Below are positions 1 to 9,245 of a stretch of 64,000 nucleotides of DNA, piece by piece. A program made the translations under genes and the position numbers. Every line of letters starts with the position of its first letter. Position 1 is the first letter of the stretch. The notes beneath the pieces are model-generated. The model worked only from the letters and a program-made list of their open reading frames with translations. It searched no databases and was not told the origin of the DNA. Source of the stretch: DASPKM01 sp036402175 (GTDB taxonomy: Bacteria > Bacteroidota > Bacteroidia > Chitinophagales > Chitinophagaceae); contig DASWTK010000052.1 of assembly GCA_036402175.1 (NCBI GenBank), positions 42,283 through 106,282 on the forward strand. The letters run 5' to 3'.

Positions 1-1
1 C

Positions 2-2560
2 CGGAATAGCCACATAAAAACATTTCAGCAGGATCCGCTTGATGGAAACTACTGGATAGGCCATAAGAACGGGCTTGCGCTTTTTCACCGCGGCCATAAG
101 AAACTTTATACCGCCCAATTCAATCCAATTCAGAATCCCGTCTTGCAGGAAAAGGCTATCAATAATGCCATCACTTCATTTTTTATTGATAGCGCGGCGC
201 GTTTATGGATCGGAAACTGGTTGTATCCTCAGAATACCGAACAATTCAGTTGTTACGACCTGAAGCGAAAGCGATTGATCAGGCACCTGAAAATTACTTC
301 TGTCAAGGAAAAGTATCGTGAGCTGCATCAGTTTACACAGCAGCGTAATGGGAAGGTCTGGGCGTACGGACTATCGATGCTTGCTGAATACAATGAGTCG
401 TCCGGCAACTTCAATCTTGTTTACAATGAACACCCTGATGATTTCGGAATCAAGTATAATGTTGTGCACAGCTATTTCGAGGACAGGGAACAAAATGTTT
501 GGATCGGAACCGACCAGGGAATTTTTGTCTTTAACCCAATGGCGCAGCGCTTTACCAGCATCAGCCTGGAAGGTACCGATGCGCTGCCGTCTACGGGCGA
601 CCGGTCGCTGACATCCTTTCTTCAGCTAGGGAATGGAGATATTCTCTCCGCATCCTGGGGTCAGGGCATTCTGGCTTACGATGTCAACTTCAGACTGAAG
701 CCAAATAACATCATTAAAAATCTTCCTGGCCAGGATAAGAATTACCTGATGGTGTGGAGCATGATTGAACACAAAGCCACCAAAAAGGTATGGATCGGCT
801 GCCAGGCGGGCAGGCTGATGATTTATGACCAGGAACGAAAGGAAACTGTTTACCTCAATCATCCGGTCTTTGACCTGCGCACAGTGCGCCAGTTATCGGA
901 AGATAAGGACGGAAATATCTGGTTTGGAACACAACATGGACGACTGATAAAATGGGATGCCGTTAAGGGAAGCAGAAATATCAATGACGGATTTGAGCTT
1001 GTTCACACCTTCACCTCAAATATTTTTAGAGTAAAACCCGACAAGGATGGGTTTATATGGGTAGGAACTTACCTGGAAGGGCTTTTTGTGCTGGACCAAT
1101 CCGGAAACATCATCGCCAATTACAATGATAAAGGCGCGACAGGCAGGACGCTCATGTCAAATGGAGCGTCTGATATATTGTTTTACAACGACAGCCTGGT
1201 GGTTGTTTGTGCTTCCGCGCTCAGTATCCTGAACAAAAGAACGGGCAACATAAAACTGATTACAGTTTACGACGGGTTACCCAGCAATACCGCCAATACA
1301 GTACAGAAAGACGAAGACGGTAATCTCTGGATAGGGCTGATCAATGGTCTGTGCCGGTACAACGTCAAGAAGAACATCTTCACTCTTTTTTCCCAGAAAG
1401 ACGGGATCGTGAGAAACGAATTTCATAATGGCAGCAGTTATGTCCTCATGGATGGACGGATGATCTTCAGCAGCCAGGAAGATTTCATTTATTTCAATCC
1501 GCAGCAAATACTTCCTTCATCTAGTCCTCCGGATGTAAGTATTACAGACTTTAAATTATTCAACACCTATTTGCCACCCGATTCCATTCTGCAGCTCGAT
1601 CGCGTAATGCTGAACCATGATCAGAATTCAATTACCATTGAATTTGCCGCGCTGAGCTTTTTGCAGAAGGATAAAATGATCTATTACATCATGATGGAGG
1701 GCATTGATGATGACTGGACACGTGTTGACCGGTACAACATTGCAAATTTTACACTGCTTCCTCCCGGTGATTATCTGTTTAAAGTGAAATGCGAAAACGG
1801 CGACGGCATTCCATCGAAAAATATAACCTCTTTAAAGATCCATATCCGTCCTCCGTTCTGGCGACAGGAATGGTTCATACTGCTTTGCATCTTTGCCATG
1901 GCAGGTCTTATTTACCTTGCGCACCGGATGCGCGTTCAGCAGCTCATGCAAATGGAAAAGGTGCGGGGACGGATAGCCCGTGATCTGCACGATGATATGG
2001 GCTCTACGCTCAGTACCATCAATATCCTGAGCGAAATGGCTAAAATGAAAGTTGACAAGGACACCCAAAAAACAAGCGAATATATCAGCAAGATCAGCGA
2101 CAACAGTAACCGCATGATGGAGGCGATGGATGATATTGTATGGAGCATCAATCCAATGAACGACAGCATGCAGCGTATAACCGCCAGGATGCGTGAGTTT
2201 GCGACCGGTGTACTGGAAGCAAAGAATATGGAGGTTGTATTCAGGGTTGATGAGAAGGTGAAGGACATCAAGCTTGACATGGAAGCCCGGAGAGATTTCT
2301 TTCTCATCTTCAAAGAGGCGGTGAACAACGTAGCTAAATATTCACAGGCAAAACACGCGGTCATAGATATCAATATCCAGTCTCACAGGCTCATCATGCA
2401 AATTCAGGATGACGGCATGGGCTTCGACGTTCAGCAGGCCGATAGCGGGAATGGACTCACTAACATGAAAAAAAGAGCGGAGTCGCTAAATGGCACTCTT
2501 TCAATTGAATCGGTTCATGAATTGGGTACGAAAGTGCGACTTGAAGCACCACTGACATAA
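2..2560 (+). CDS. Propeller-type sensor histidine kinase, 5' end outside window
   Basis: This is the C-terminal 852 residues of a membrane sensor kinase; the reading frame is open from base 2, so the true start lies upstream. Repeated W-I-G motifs (for example near bases 50, 500, 790 and 1330) are the blades of a two-component-regulator beta-propeller. They are followed by a Y_Y_Y domain (about bases 1650-1840), one membrane helix (about 1867-1925) and a HisKA_3 dimerisation domain. Its H-box ARDLHDDMGS carries the phospho-acceptor His at 1988-1990. The HATPase has an N-box (EAVNN) and a G-box (DDGMGF). The propeller should sense a periplasmic ligand and pass phosphate to the response regulator 62 bases downstream. 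The ligand cannot be told from sequence. Family and pairing are well supported. Confidence 0.93.
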   Translation, partial: RNSHIKTFQQDPLDGNYWIGHKNGLALFHRGHKKLYTAQFNPIQNPVLQEKAINNAITSFFIDSAARLWIGNWLYPQNTEQFSCYDLKRKRLIRHLKITSVKEKYRELHQFTQQRNGKVWAYGLSMLAEYNESSGNFNLVYNEHPDDFGIKYNVVHSYFEDREQNVWIGTDQGIFVFNPMAQRFTSISLEGTDALPSTGDRSLTSFLQLGNGDILSASWGQGILAYDVNFRLKPNNIIKNLPGQDKNYLMVWSMIEHKATKKVWIGCQAGRLMIYDQERKETVYLNHPVFDLRTVRQLSEDKDGNIWFGTQHGRLIKWDAVKGSRNINDGFELVHTFTSNIFRVKPDKDGFIWVGTYLEGLFVLDQSGNIIANYNDKGATGRTLMSNGASDILFYNDSLVVVCASALSILNKRTGNIKLITVYDGLPSNTANTVQKDEDGNLWIGLINGLCRYNVKKNIFTLFSQKDGIVRNEFHNGSSYVLMDGRMIFSSQEDFIYFNPQQILPSSSPPDVSITDFKLFNTYLPPDSILQLDRVMLNHDQNSITIEFAALSFLQKDKMIYYIMMEGIDDDWTRVDRYNIANFTLLPPGDYLFKVKCENGDGIPSKNITSLKIHIRPPFWRQEWFILLCIFAMAGLIYLAHRMRVQQLMQMEKVRGRIARDLHDDMGSTLSTINILSEMAKMKVDKDTQKTSEYISKISDNSNRMMEAMDDIVWSINPMNDSMQRITARMREFATGVLEAKNMEVVFRVDEKVKDIKLDMEARRDFFLIFKEAVNNVAKYSQAKHAVIDINIQSHRLIMQIQDDGMGFDVQQADSGNGLTNMKKRAESLNGTLSIESVHELGTKVRLEAPLT

Positions 2561-2568
2561 ATGTGTGA

Positions 2569-2599
2569 TTGTGGAGGTGCACTTAACGGTTTACTTTTG
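2569..2599 (+). promoter_or_regulatory. Bacteroidota-type promoter for the response regulator
   Basis: A TTG at 2569-2571 lies 20 nt upstream of TACTTTTG at 2592-2599, matching the phylum's -33/-7 pattern (TTTG, N19-21, TAnnTTTG). It is 23 nt upstream of the response-regulator ATG. The regulator may therefore be transcribed independently as well as with the kinase. Confidence 0.6.
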
Positions 2600-2622
2600 T
2601 ACTTCACTTAAAATGCGATTCC

Positions 2623-3255
2623 ATGATCAAGTTGATGCTATATGAAGATAATCCTCAGTTACGGGAAGGCCTAACGATGCTGCTGAATGGCTCAGATGGG
2701 TTTGAAGTAGTTGGCGCGTTCAAGAATTGCAATCATGTGGAGGATGAAGTGGAAGCATTTGATCCGGATGTGATTCTGATGGATATAGATATGCCTGGCA
2801 CAAATGGGATTGAAGGTTTGAAACGACTTAGAAAAGTAAATTCAAGGGCCAAGGTATTAATGCTGACCGTTTTTGATGATAACAAAAATGTTTTTGAAGC
2901 CATTCGCTCAGGCGCTAATGGATATCTGCTCAAGAAGACCCCTCCCGCCAGGCTCATTGAATATATTAATGAAGCAAACAGCGGTGGAGCTCCAATGACT
3001 TCTTCCATTGCAACACAGGTATTGAAAATGTTCACCGACCAGAATGCACAGCAGGGTGAAGATTATCATTTGTCAGATAGGGAAAAGCAAGTGCTGCAGT
3101 TGCTGGTGAATGGCTATTCTTACAAAATGATCGCCAGTGAAATGTTCATATCCATAGACACTGTCAGGTCCCACATTAAAAAGATATATGAAAAACTTCA
3201 CGTCAATTCAAAGAGTGAAGCTGTTGCGAAAGCGTTTAAGGATAAGCTGATTTAG
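2623..3255 (+). CDS. NarL/LuxR-family response regulator
   Basis: A 210-residue DNA-binding response regulator. The N-terminal receiver domain has the acidic pair E8-D9, the expected phospho-acceptor Asp54 in the LMDIDMP motif, and the conserved lysine in YLLKK. The C-terminal LuxR-type helix-turn-helix (about residues 145-205) contains the typical LSDREKQVLQLL and the recognition helix SIDTVRSHIKKIYEKL. It is the obvious partner of the upstream HisKA_3 kinase, which is the kinase class normally paired with NarL-type regulators. Its target genes are not evident. A strong terminator follows, so the two-gene system ends here. Confidence 0.95.
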   Translation: MIKLMLYEDNPQLREGLTMLLNGSDGFEVVGAFKNCNHVEDEVEAFDPDVILMDIDMPGTNGIEGLKRLRKVNSRAKVLMLTVFDDNKNVFEAIRSGANGYLLKKTPPARLIEYINEANSGGAPMTSSIATQVLKMFTDQNAQQGEDYHLSDREKQVLQLLVNGYSYKMIASEMFISIDTVRSHIKKIYEKLHVNSKSEAVAKAFKDKLI

Positions 3256-3274
3256 CAGTATTTACTATTGCTAT

Positions 3275-3346
3275 ATTGCGGCTATCTGCTCTGAGCATGT
3301 TATACTTCAATACATGTTATCAGAAACAGATAGCCGCAATTTTTTT
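3275..3346 (+). terminator. Rho-independent terminator after the response regulator
   Basis: A perfect 14-bp stem (3275-3288 with 3327-3340, ATTGCGGCTATCTG and its complement) is followed by a T run at 3340-3346. The 38-nt loop contains a smaller inverted repeat (CATGT/ACATG). Confidence 0.85.
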
Positions 3347-3515
3347 GATAGTATATACTTCGGTTGCGCCTTGGCGTTAAATCTTTATTGATTTGCCTGA
3401 TTTTTATAAATGTGAAAGGATTGTAAATCACATTACTGTGTGGTTGTCTTCGGTTCTGCATGCCTGTATGTTTGCATCACAATTTAAAAACATCTTAAAT
3501 CTTAAATCAAACATC

Positions 3516-4325
3516 ATGACATCACGTTTATTCAGCAAATCGTCGGTACTGCTCCTGGCTATAGCTGCGATTGCATTTGTAAGTTGCAAGAAAGACAAAT
3601 CAGGCCCTGGCAATCCCGGAAACCAGACAAAAAAGATTTCGCGTATTGAAGAAAACGGAAGCACAACCGCTTCGTTTGAGTACAATACCGACGGCACATT
3701 AAAAAAAGTAAGTACTAAATTCGATGGCCCTCAAACAGCAGTGTTTAGTTTTACTTACGATAACCAGAAACGGCCAATTGAGGTTGCCTCTGACCAGGGA
3801 TTTAAATCAAAGTATGTTTATGTGAATAACGTTTTGAAGCTTACAGAGAACTTCGAAGGCGCAACAAAGGTGTCGGAGAACAATTTCGCGTATGAAAATG
3901 GCAAACTGAAATCAAATACTGTATTTACCGCTGTTCCTCAACCTGGCGGTAACACTGAGTACCATCCTACTTACAGGGCAGTTTATCATTACTATCCTAC
4001 AGGCGCAGTTCAAAAAGTTTCAACTTACATCTTAAATCCTTTGTCTGGCGAACTGGAGCTCATGTTTGAATATGTGTATCAGCAATACGATGATAAAAAG
4101 AACCCTCTTGCTGTAATGTCAGATTTCAGCCAGGTTATCATGTTCCATCCGATACACGTGAACAACCCATTGATTGAAAAACTCTACGGCGCTAATGGAA
4201 TTGTTGACGAAACAACCCAGAATGTTTACACTTATGATGCTGCCGGTTATCCATTGACCTGCAAATCAACTGTTACACCAACAGGCGGTACCCCATTAGT
4301 GAAAGATATTAAATACATCTATTAG
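3516..4325 (+). CDS. Secreted lipoprotein with YD-like repeats, function unknown
   Basis: About 269 residues from the ATG at 3516. I prefer this start over upstream in-frame codons because it gives a clean lipoprotein signal peptide: basic N-terminus, hydrophobic core, and lipobox AFVSC followed by charged residues KKDKSG. The mature part is rich in repeated strands such as FEYNTDGTLKKVS, FSFTYDNQKRPIEV and YTYDAAGYPLTCKS, which resemble YD/RHS-like repeats of Bacteroidota surface lipoproteins (DUF4595-like). It is probably anchored in the outer membrane. It has its own terminator, and there is no functional link to the neighbours. Role unknown. Confidence 0.8.
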   Translation: MTSRLFSKSSVLLLAIAAIAFVSCKKDKSGPGNPGNQTKKISRIEENGSTTASFEYNTDGTLKKVSTKFDGPQTAVFSFTYDNQKRPIEVASDQGFKSKYVYVNNVLKLTENFEGATKVSENNFAYENGKLKSNTVFTAVPQPGGNTEYHPTYRAVYHYYPTGAVQKVSTYILNPLSGELELMFEYVYQQYDDKKNPLAVMSDFSQVIMFHPIHVNNPLIEKLYGANGIVDETTQNVYTYDAAGYPLTCKSTVTPTGGTPLVKDIKYIY

Positions 4326-4354
4326 AAAATTTTTCATACAGGCAGGTTTAAAAG

Positions 4355-4398
4355 ATTGCCCTTGAGTTGTCACAAACAACTTCAGGGGCGGTCTTTTT
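4355..4398 (+). terminator. Probable terminator after the YD-repeat lipoprotein
   Basis: An imperfect inverted repeat (GCCCTTGAGTTG and CAACTTCAGGGGC, with a bulge) is followed by CTTTTT at 4393-4398. Confidence 0.65.
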
Positions 4399-4439
4399 AA
4401 GTGAAACAAACGATTTTTCTAAGGAGTAATTAAACAGTC

Positions 4440-5120
4440 ATGGAAAGACTTAATATTTTTAACCAGATTCACAAAGGGCTCCGGGCGATGTTATATAATA
4501 CAGCGCTTACCATACAGCAAACTGATTTTTCAATTGAGGAGGAGGGAAAAGCAACCCTGAGAAAATTGAGAATAGTGCTGGATCTGTACAGTCAGCATGG
4601 AGATCACGAAGACAATAAGGTGTTTCCGAAAGTTCTCCACGCTTCAGCCGGGACAGTGGCCGCGCTGGAGGCAGAACATGACAAGGATGAACAGCTCATC
4701 AACGATCTGCTGCTTGATATCAGGAGATATAAAAATGCGAATGGCAAAGCCGATAGGGTTGCAATAGGGTATTCTATCCATCTTTCATTCCAGGAGTTTG
4801 TTGCATTCAATCTCCAGCACATGTGTAAGGAGGAGAAGCTGATAAATCCTCTATTATGGCAGCATTATACCGACGATGAAATTGGCCAGATTCAACATGA
4901 GATCGTTAGCAGCATCTCTCCGGAGGATAATGCGCAATACGCGCGCTGGATGCTTCTCGGTTCAAATGATGCCGAGATCAGGTCATGGCTGGAGAAAGTT
5001 CGTGCAACGGCTCCCAGGCCGGTTTGGGACGGACTTTATCAATTAGCAACTGATGAACTTGGAGCAGAAAGGGTTTCAGGGATCATGTCACACGAGGTCA
5101 CCAGAAGCGTCATATACTAG
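4440..5120 (+). CDS. Hemerythrin HHE-domain protein
   Basis: A 226-residue, probably cytoplasmic all-helical protein. Likely di-iron ligands are His11 (IHKGLR), His53/His56/Glu57 (QHGDHEDN), His80 (EAEHDK), His127 and Glu131/Glu132 (LQHMCKEE), spaced as in hemerythrin-like HHE cation-binding domains. These proteins bind O2 or NO, or act in iron and oxidative-stress handling; which applies here is not visible. The C-terminal ~70 residues extend beyond a single HHE domain. It stands alone between two terminators. Confidence 0.8.
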   Translation: MERLNIFNQIHKGLRAMLYNTALTIQQTDFSIEEEGKATLRKLRIVLDLYSQHGDHEDNKVFPKVLHASAGTVAALEAEHDKDEQLINDLLLDIRRYKNANGKADRVAIGYSIHLSFQEFVAFNLQHMCKEEKLINPLLWQHYTDDEIGQIQHEIVSSISPEDNAQYARWMLLGSNDAEIRSWLEKVRATAPRPVWDGLYQLATDELGAERVSGIMSHEVTRSVIY

Positions 5121-5222
5121 TACCAGGAGCCATCAATAAGGAAATAAACAGAAGGGGTTGATTATGACTCTTTCCATCAAATAAAGCCCACCAGGAAGCA
5201 GGTGAGTAATTAGGAAGCAGAG

Positions 5223-5242
5223 ACCGCCATGTGGCGGTTTTT
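5223..5242 (+). terminator. Terminator downstream of the hemerythrin-like gene
   Basis: A perfect 7-bp stem ACCGCCA / TGGCGGT with a 2-nt loop is followed by T5 and a further T-rich stretch. It lies about 100 bases past the stop codon; I see no gene between. Confidence 0.7.
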
Positions 5243-5358
5243 GCCTTTTTATGTGAGGCTCTGAGTTGTCAAACACCCCCTTTCACATGTATATGCGGTT
5301 GACTAAGGCCAGATCCGGGAGTAATTTTAACCTGTTATTCAACCTCAACTAATTTAAC

Positions 5359-5589
5359 ATGAAACGGGTTTTTACAATCGCTGGTATCATTTTCCTCTTC
5401 ATGGCAACTACCGTTGTTTATGGAGTTGCCGCAAAGCATAGCCATGACTCTGTACCCCAGTGCACCAGCGGTTGTGAAACCCCGCCAGCAATTACCTGCT
5501 CTCCCGAGGATGATGCGTCTATGACAGATTCAGATAAGCCGGTTGACTTAGCTCCCAATATTATTGTGAGAATGCTGGAGATCTATTAA
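5359..5589 (+). CDS. Small secreted protein, unknown
   Basis: A 76-residue protein with a clear signal peptide (MKRVFTIAGIIFLFMATTVVYG). The short mature part is acidic, begins with a histidine pair (KHSHDS) and has three cysteines (QCTSGCETP and TCSPED). Nothing in it matches a family I know. The Cys/His content next to a hemerythrin-like gene and a chromate transporter could hint at metal binding, but that is only inference. The start is supported by the signal peptide and an A/T-rich leader. It converges on the chromate transporter with 12 bases between. Confidence 0.6.
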   Translation: MKRVFTIAGIIFLFMATTVVYGVAAKHSHDSVPQCTSGCETPPAITCSPEDDASMTDSDKPVDLAPNIIVRMLEIY

Positions 5590-5601
5590 TTGGTTTCAAT
5601 T

Positions 5602-6843
5602 CTATAATGCCGGGTATAGCCATCCGAGCAGGAGACACATAAAAACAATGACAGGGGCGGCAAGTCGTGTAAAAAGCAAAAGAAGGGTTGTTGCAAGAAT
5701 CAACCCGATATTCATAAAATTGATCGTATTGAATCCCGCCAGCGAAACATCCTTCATCATATAAAAGCTGGCTGCGAACATTATTCCTACTACAACAGCA
5801 TTAATGCCTTCAAGCGCACGGAACACCACTACATATTTTTTGAGGTTGTGCCATATCGGAAAAAAGAACAACACCAGCAGCGCACTGGGTAAAAAAATGG
5901 CAACGCTTCCGATGAGACAGCCCAGTAATTGAAAATGCCAGCCCATATCTTTCATAGCGAGCCCACCGGCAAAAGATGCGATGGAAAAGACAGGTCCGGG
6001 AATAGCACGGATGATACCGGCTCCGTTGTAGAAATCATCTTTGTCAATCCTGATAACGTCGGGGTTGCGCTGAATAAGTTTTGGTGACTGGGGACGGGCT
6101 ACAAATTGTTCGTACATGATCGGTATCAATACCTGGCCGCCTCCGAAAACAAGGCTACCAAAACGATAGGTGTTTTCAAATAGATTGATAGGCCTGCGGT
6201 TAGGCCAGTTATTTTTTCTTGCCAGTTCACTGGTGATACCGGCTGCTATGAAAATAAAAGCGAACAGCCAGATATTGCCCCATTTGATTTTTTTCGGAGT
6301 TGTGTTTTTTTCAGGGATCCTTTTATCACTCAGGTTGGTAACAAAACCTCCCAGCACTATCAGAACCGGAAAGATCCATGGCATCTTGAAAAGAAGGTAA
6401 GTGGCGACGGTGCTCACAAACATAATAGCATAAGTTGCGGTGTTCGTAACCGCAATTCTCAATCCCTTAATGGCCGCGAAAAGAAGGAAGCCTACCGCCA
6501 TCGGCGGAATGAAGGTGAAGATCTTGGTTTGCGTTTTCTGAACATAAAATGAAAAACCTCCCATTAATATACATGCAGGGAGGATCCAGATAATCAATGT
6601 AAGAACCGCCAACGCTACACCACCACGTTTATATCCGACAAGCGTGAGCACTTGTGTGGAAGATGCTCCGGGTAGCAATTGACAGAAAGAATTGTATTCA
6701 AGTAGTTCCTGCTTGGTGAGATCCCTTCTTTTCTCGCAGAATGTTTTCATCATCATTCCCAGATGACCCTGCGGCCCCCCAAATGCGGTTATACTGTGTA
6801 AAAACACCGCTTTTAAAAAAGGGATATGTCGTAGCAATACCAT
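5602..6843 (-). CDS. chrA: Chromate transporter, ChrA family
   Basis: A 413-residue polytopic inner-membrane protein of the CHR superfamily. The N-terminal half has the signature region with TAFGGPQGHLGMM and LLPGASSTQ; the second half has the related FGGGQVLIP and IPGPVFSIASFAGG, so it is the long two-domain form. ChrA proteins export chromate, with sulfate as a possible related substrate. No chrB regulator or other resistance gene is adjacent, so the physiological substrate is uncertain. It is monocistronic, converging with the small secreted gene and divergent from the M20 hydrolase. Confidence 0.9.
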   Translation of the reverse strand: MVLLRHIPFLKAVFLHSITAFGGPQGHLGMMMKTFCEKRRDLTKQELLEYNSFCQLLPGASSTQVLTLVGYKRGGVALAVLTLIIWILPACILMGGFSFYVQKTQTKIFTFIPPMAVGFLLFAAIKGLRIAVTNTATYAIMFVSTVATYLLFKMPWIFPVLIVLGGFVTNLSDKRIPEKNTTPKKIKWGNIWLFAFIFIAAGITSELARKNNWPNRRPINLFENTYRFGSLVFGGGQVLIPIMYEQFVARPQSPKLIQRNPDVIRIDKDDFYNGAGIIRAIPGPVFSIASFAGGLAMKDMGWHFQLLGCLIGSVAIFLPSALLVLFFFPIWHNLKKYVVVFRALEGINAVVVGIMFAASFYMMKDVSLAGFNTINFMNIGLILATTLLLLFTRLAAPVIVFMCLLLGWLYPAL

Positions 6844-6975
6844 CAGGCCTTTGGGGTTAGTTCAAAAAACAAACAGCCTTCAAATTAGCGATTGTGTAAA
6901 GATGCGCAAAGTATTTTGGAGTTGACCGGCTTCTGAATTTTTTGTTGTTTATATTTAATCTCAAGAATCTCCAAT

Positions 6976-8271
6976 ATGAAATACTTGTTATTCATCATTT
7001 GCATTATGGCAGTAAGCCTCACCGGTTATTCGCAGCGTACTCCCCAGGAAAGGATTGATGCGGCGGCAGACAAGCTGGAAGAAAAGACCATTGCATGGCG
7101 CAGGGATCTTCACCAGCATCCTGAACTGGGAAATAGCGAAACGAGAACTGCAAAGCTGATTGCCGGGCACCTGAGATCGCTGGGTATGGAAGTCAGGGAG
7201 GGCGTGGCGAAAACAGGCGTGGTGGGAATACTTAGAGGTGGCAAGCCAGGACCGTGCATTGGTCTGCGCGCAGATATGGATGGACTTCCAATTGTGGAAA
7301 GAGTGAACATTCCGTTTGCATCGAAGGTCCGTTCAACCTACAATGGCCAGGATGTAGGGGTGATGCATGCCTGCGGACACGATTCGCATGTGGCAATATT
7401 GATGAGCGTGGCCGAAGTGCTTGCCGGAATGAAGAATGATCTGAAAGGCACTGTGAAATTTGTATTTCAGCCTGCAGAGGAAGGTCCCCCGGAAGGCGAA
7501 GAGGGCGGCGCACCCCTGATGATTAAAGAAGGTGTACTTGAGAACCCTAAAGTTGATGTGATGTTCGGGCTTCACATCAATTCAAAAACGGAAGTTGGCC
7601 AGATAAAATACAGAAGCGGAGGAGTAATGGCTGCCTCCGACTGGTTCACCATAAAAGTAAAAGGAAAGGGAACACATGGGTCGACTCCATGGACCGGCGT
7701 TGATCCGGTAGCTGTTTCATCACAGATCATAAATGGACTGCAGCATGTAGTGAGCAGGCAAACAGAGCTTACAAAAAATGCAGCGGTGATTTCGGTATGT
7801 GTGATCAAGGGAGGAGTCAGGGCTAATATCATACCCGAAGAAGTGGAACTTACCGGTACAATCCGCACACTGGATAAAAATATGCAGATAGATATTCATG
7901 AACGGATCAGGAATACCGCAACAAAAATTGCTGAAGCTTCGGGAGCGACCGCTGAGGTAGTGATTGACAATAAAACATTGGTTACTTATAACGATCCCGC
8001 GCTGATGAAAAAAATGCTGCCATCATTTATTAAGGTTGCAGGCGAAAAGAATGTTCTTGAAATGGAAGCGTCTACCGGAGCTGAAGACTTTTCATTTTTT
8101 GCTGAGAAGGTTCCTTCGCTTTTCTTTTTTCTGGGAGGAATGCCAAAAGGGAAAGACCCCAAAGATGCGTTTCCGCATCATACACCTGATTTTTACATTG
8201 ATGAAAGCGGATTCAAATTGGGCGTAAGGGCATTTTGTAACCTGGTGATTGATTACATGAATGCTAAATGA
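6976..8271 (+). CDS. Secreted M20-family amidohydrolase/peptidase
   Basis: A 431-residue zinc hydrolase of the M20D group (N-acyl-amino-acid amidohydrolase / carboxypeptidase-like). A signal peptide (MKYLLFIICIMAVSLTGYSQ) places it in the periplasm or outside. Family motifs are WRRDLHQHPELG, RADMDGLPI, the metal-binding HACGHDSH, QPAEEGPPEGEEGG with the catalytic Glu pair, and HGSTPW in the dimerisation domain. It should release free amino acids from N-acyl or short-peptide substrates. It converges with the serine-hydrolase gene with 14 bases between the stops. Confidence 0.93.
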   Translation: MKYLLFIICIMAVSLTGYSQRTPQERIDAAADKLEEKTIAWRRDLHQHPELGNSETRTAKLIAGHLRSLGMEVREGVAKTGVVGILRGGKPGPCIGLRADMDGLPIVERVNIPFASKVRSTYNGQDVGVMHACGHDSHVAILMSVAEVLAGMKNDLKGTVKFVFQPAEEGPPEGEEGGAPLMIKEGVLENPKVDVMFGLHINSKTEVGQIKYRSGGVMAASDWFTIKVKGKGTHGSTPWTGVDPVAVSSQIINGLQHVVSRQTELTKNAAVISVCVIKGGVRANIIPEEVELTGTIRTLDKNMQIDIHERIRNTATKIAEASGATAEVVIDNKTLVTYNDPALMKKMLPSFIKVAGEKNVLEMEASTGAEDFSFFAEKVPSLFFFLGGMPKGKDPKDAFPHHTPDFYIDESGFKLGVRAFCNLVIDYMNAK

Positions 8272-8285
8272 TCAGTGAACAGGGT

Positions 8286-9227
8286 TTATTCCTGTTCAAC
8301 TATTTTTCCATCGGCCCGTCCGGTAACAGGCATTGGAGAAACCCAACCGGAGGATGGTTCGTAATAGTTCCATAATAGTTTCGAAAGGCTGCGAATCAAA
8401 ACCCACGCTTCATTATTTGGTGACCAGCTTTGGTCCTGAAGATTTTTTGTGATGACTGAAAATACATACGGACCATGTGGCGCCATAACCAGCAGCGTTT
8501 CGCTACGCGATTGATTCACCGCACCGTTTTTGGATGCAACGAATACATGGGAAGGTATTTGCGATATTGCTACTTCATCCCAGAAGTTGCGTCCAAGTAA
8601 CCGAAGCATTTGTTCGTCGGCCTTAGGGCTGATCAATGATTTGCGGTAAATCTTTTCCATTAATCCCGCCATTTCCCTTGGAGTAGTTTGTCCCCATCCA
8701 TATTGGGTGCGATTCAATTCTCTTCCTGGTGTTCTGGAGTTTACGCGCGTATTTTTGAATCCCATTGAATCGAGGAATTCATTTATTCTTGTTCCAGTGC
8801 CCGCCAGACTTTGCAGCCAGAGGCTTGCCGTATTATCACTCATGGTAAGCATGAGCATCATGATGCGGCTGATTGTAGTTTTTTCTCCGTTCTTGTATGA
8901 CCCAAGTATATCCGCCCCTGCATATAATAATGAATCGGTATAGATGAGTTCCTGGTGATAATTCAATTCTCCTTTTTCAATCTTATTCATCACACCAATC
9001 AGTATGGGGATTTTGATCATGCTGGCGGTAGGGAAGATGGAGTCTGGCTGAAAGCGTGCTACTTTGTTGGTGCGTAGATTTTTTACATAAACCCCTGCTA
9101 CGCCATGGAAGTTTTTCACCAGGTCATAAATGGAACGCTCTAATTTCTTATCAATTTTTTCCTGCGAGAAGCTGATGCAGGGGCAACAAATAATAAAGAG
9201 ATAAAAAATTTTCCTGAAGCTGGTCAT
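8286..9227 (-). CDS. Class A beta-lactamase-like secreted serine hydrolase, atypical motifs
   Basis: A 313-residue secreted protein (signal peptide ending near SFSQ) with the penicillin-recognising fold. Ser69-x-x-Lys72 (SMIK) and Ser130-Asp131-Asn132 (SDN) are intact. At the omega-loop the ExxLN motif reads G168-R-E-L-N172, so the deacylating Glu166 equivalent is missing. The KTG box is K233-N-G. It may therefore be a peptidase-like or acyl-binding relative rather than an efficient beta-lactamase. It is the last gene of a probable feoA-nadD operon (18 nt after nadD). Fold assignment is confident; substrate unknown. Confidence 0.85.
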   Translation of the reverse strand: MTSFRKIFYLFIICCPCISFSQEKIDKKLERSIYDLVKNFHGVAGVYVKNLRTNKVARFQPDSIFPTASMIKIPILIGVMNKIEKGELNYHQELIYTDSLLYAGADILGSYKNGEKTTISRIMMLMLTMSDNTASLWLQSLAGTGTRINEFLDSMGFKNTRVNSRTPGRELNRTQYGWGQTTPREMAGLMEKIYRKSLISPKADEQMLRLLGRNFWDEVAISQIPSHVFVASKNGAVNQSRSETLLVMAPHGPYVFSVITKNLQDQSWSPNNEAWVLIRSLSKLLWNYYEPSSGWVSPMPVTGRADGKIVEQE

Positions 9228-9245
9228 GTTGATTGGTTGATGAAG

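Noticed and set aside
1936..2373. 145-residue antisense ORF inside the sensor kinase
   Set aside because: Lies opposite conserved kinase motifs; codon-shadow composition rich in Ser/Leu.
5602..6843. Chromate resistance island
   Set aside because: Only chrA is present, with no chrB, reductase or mobile-element signs around it.
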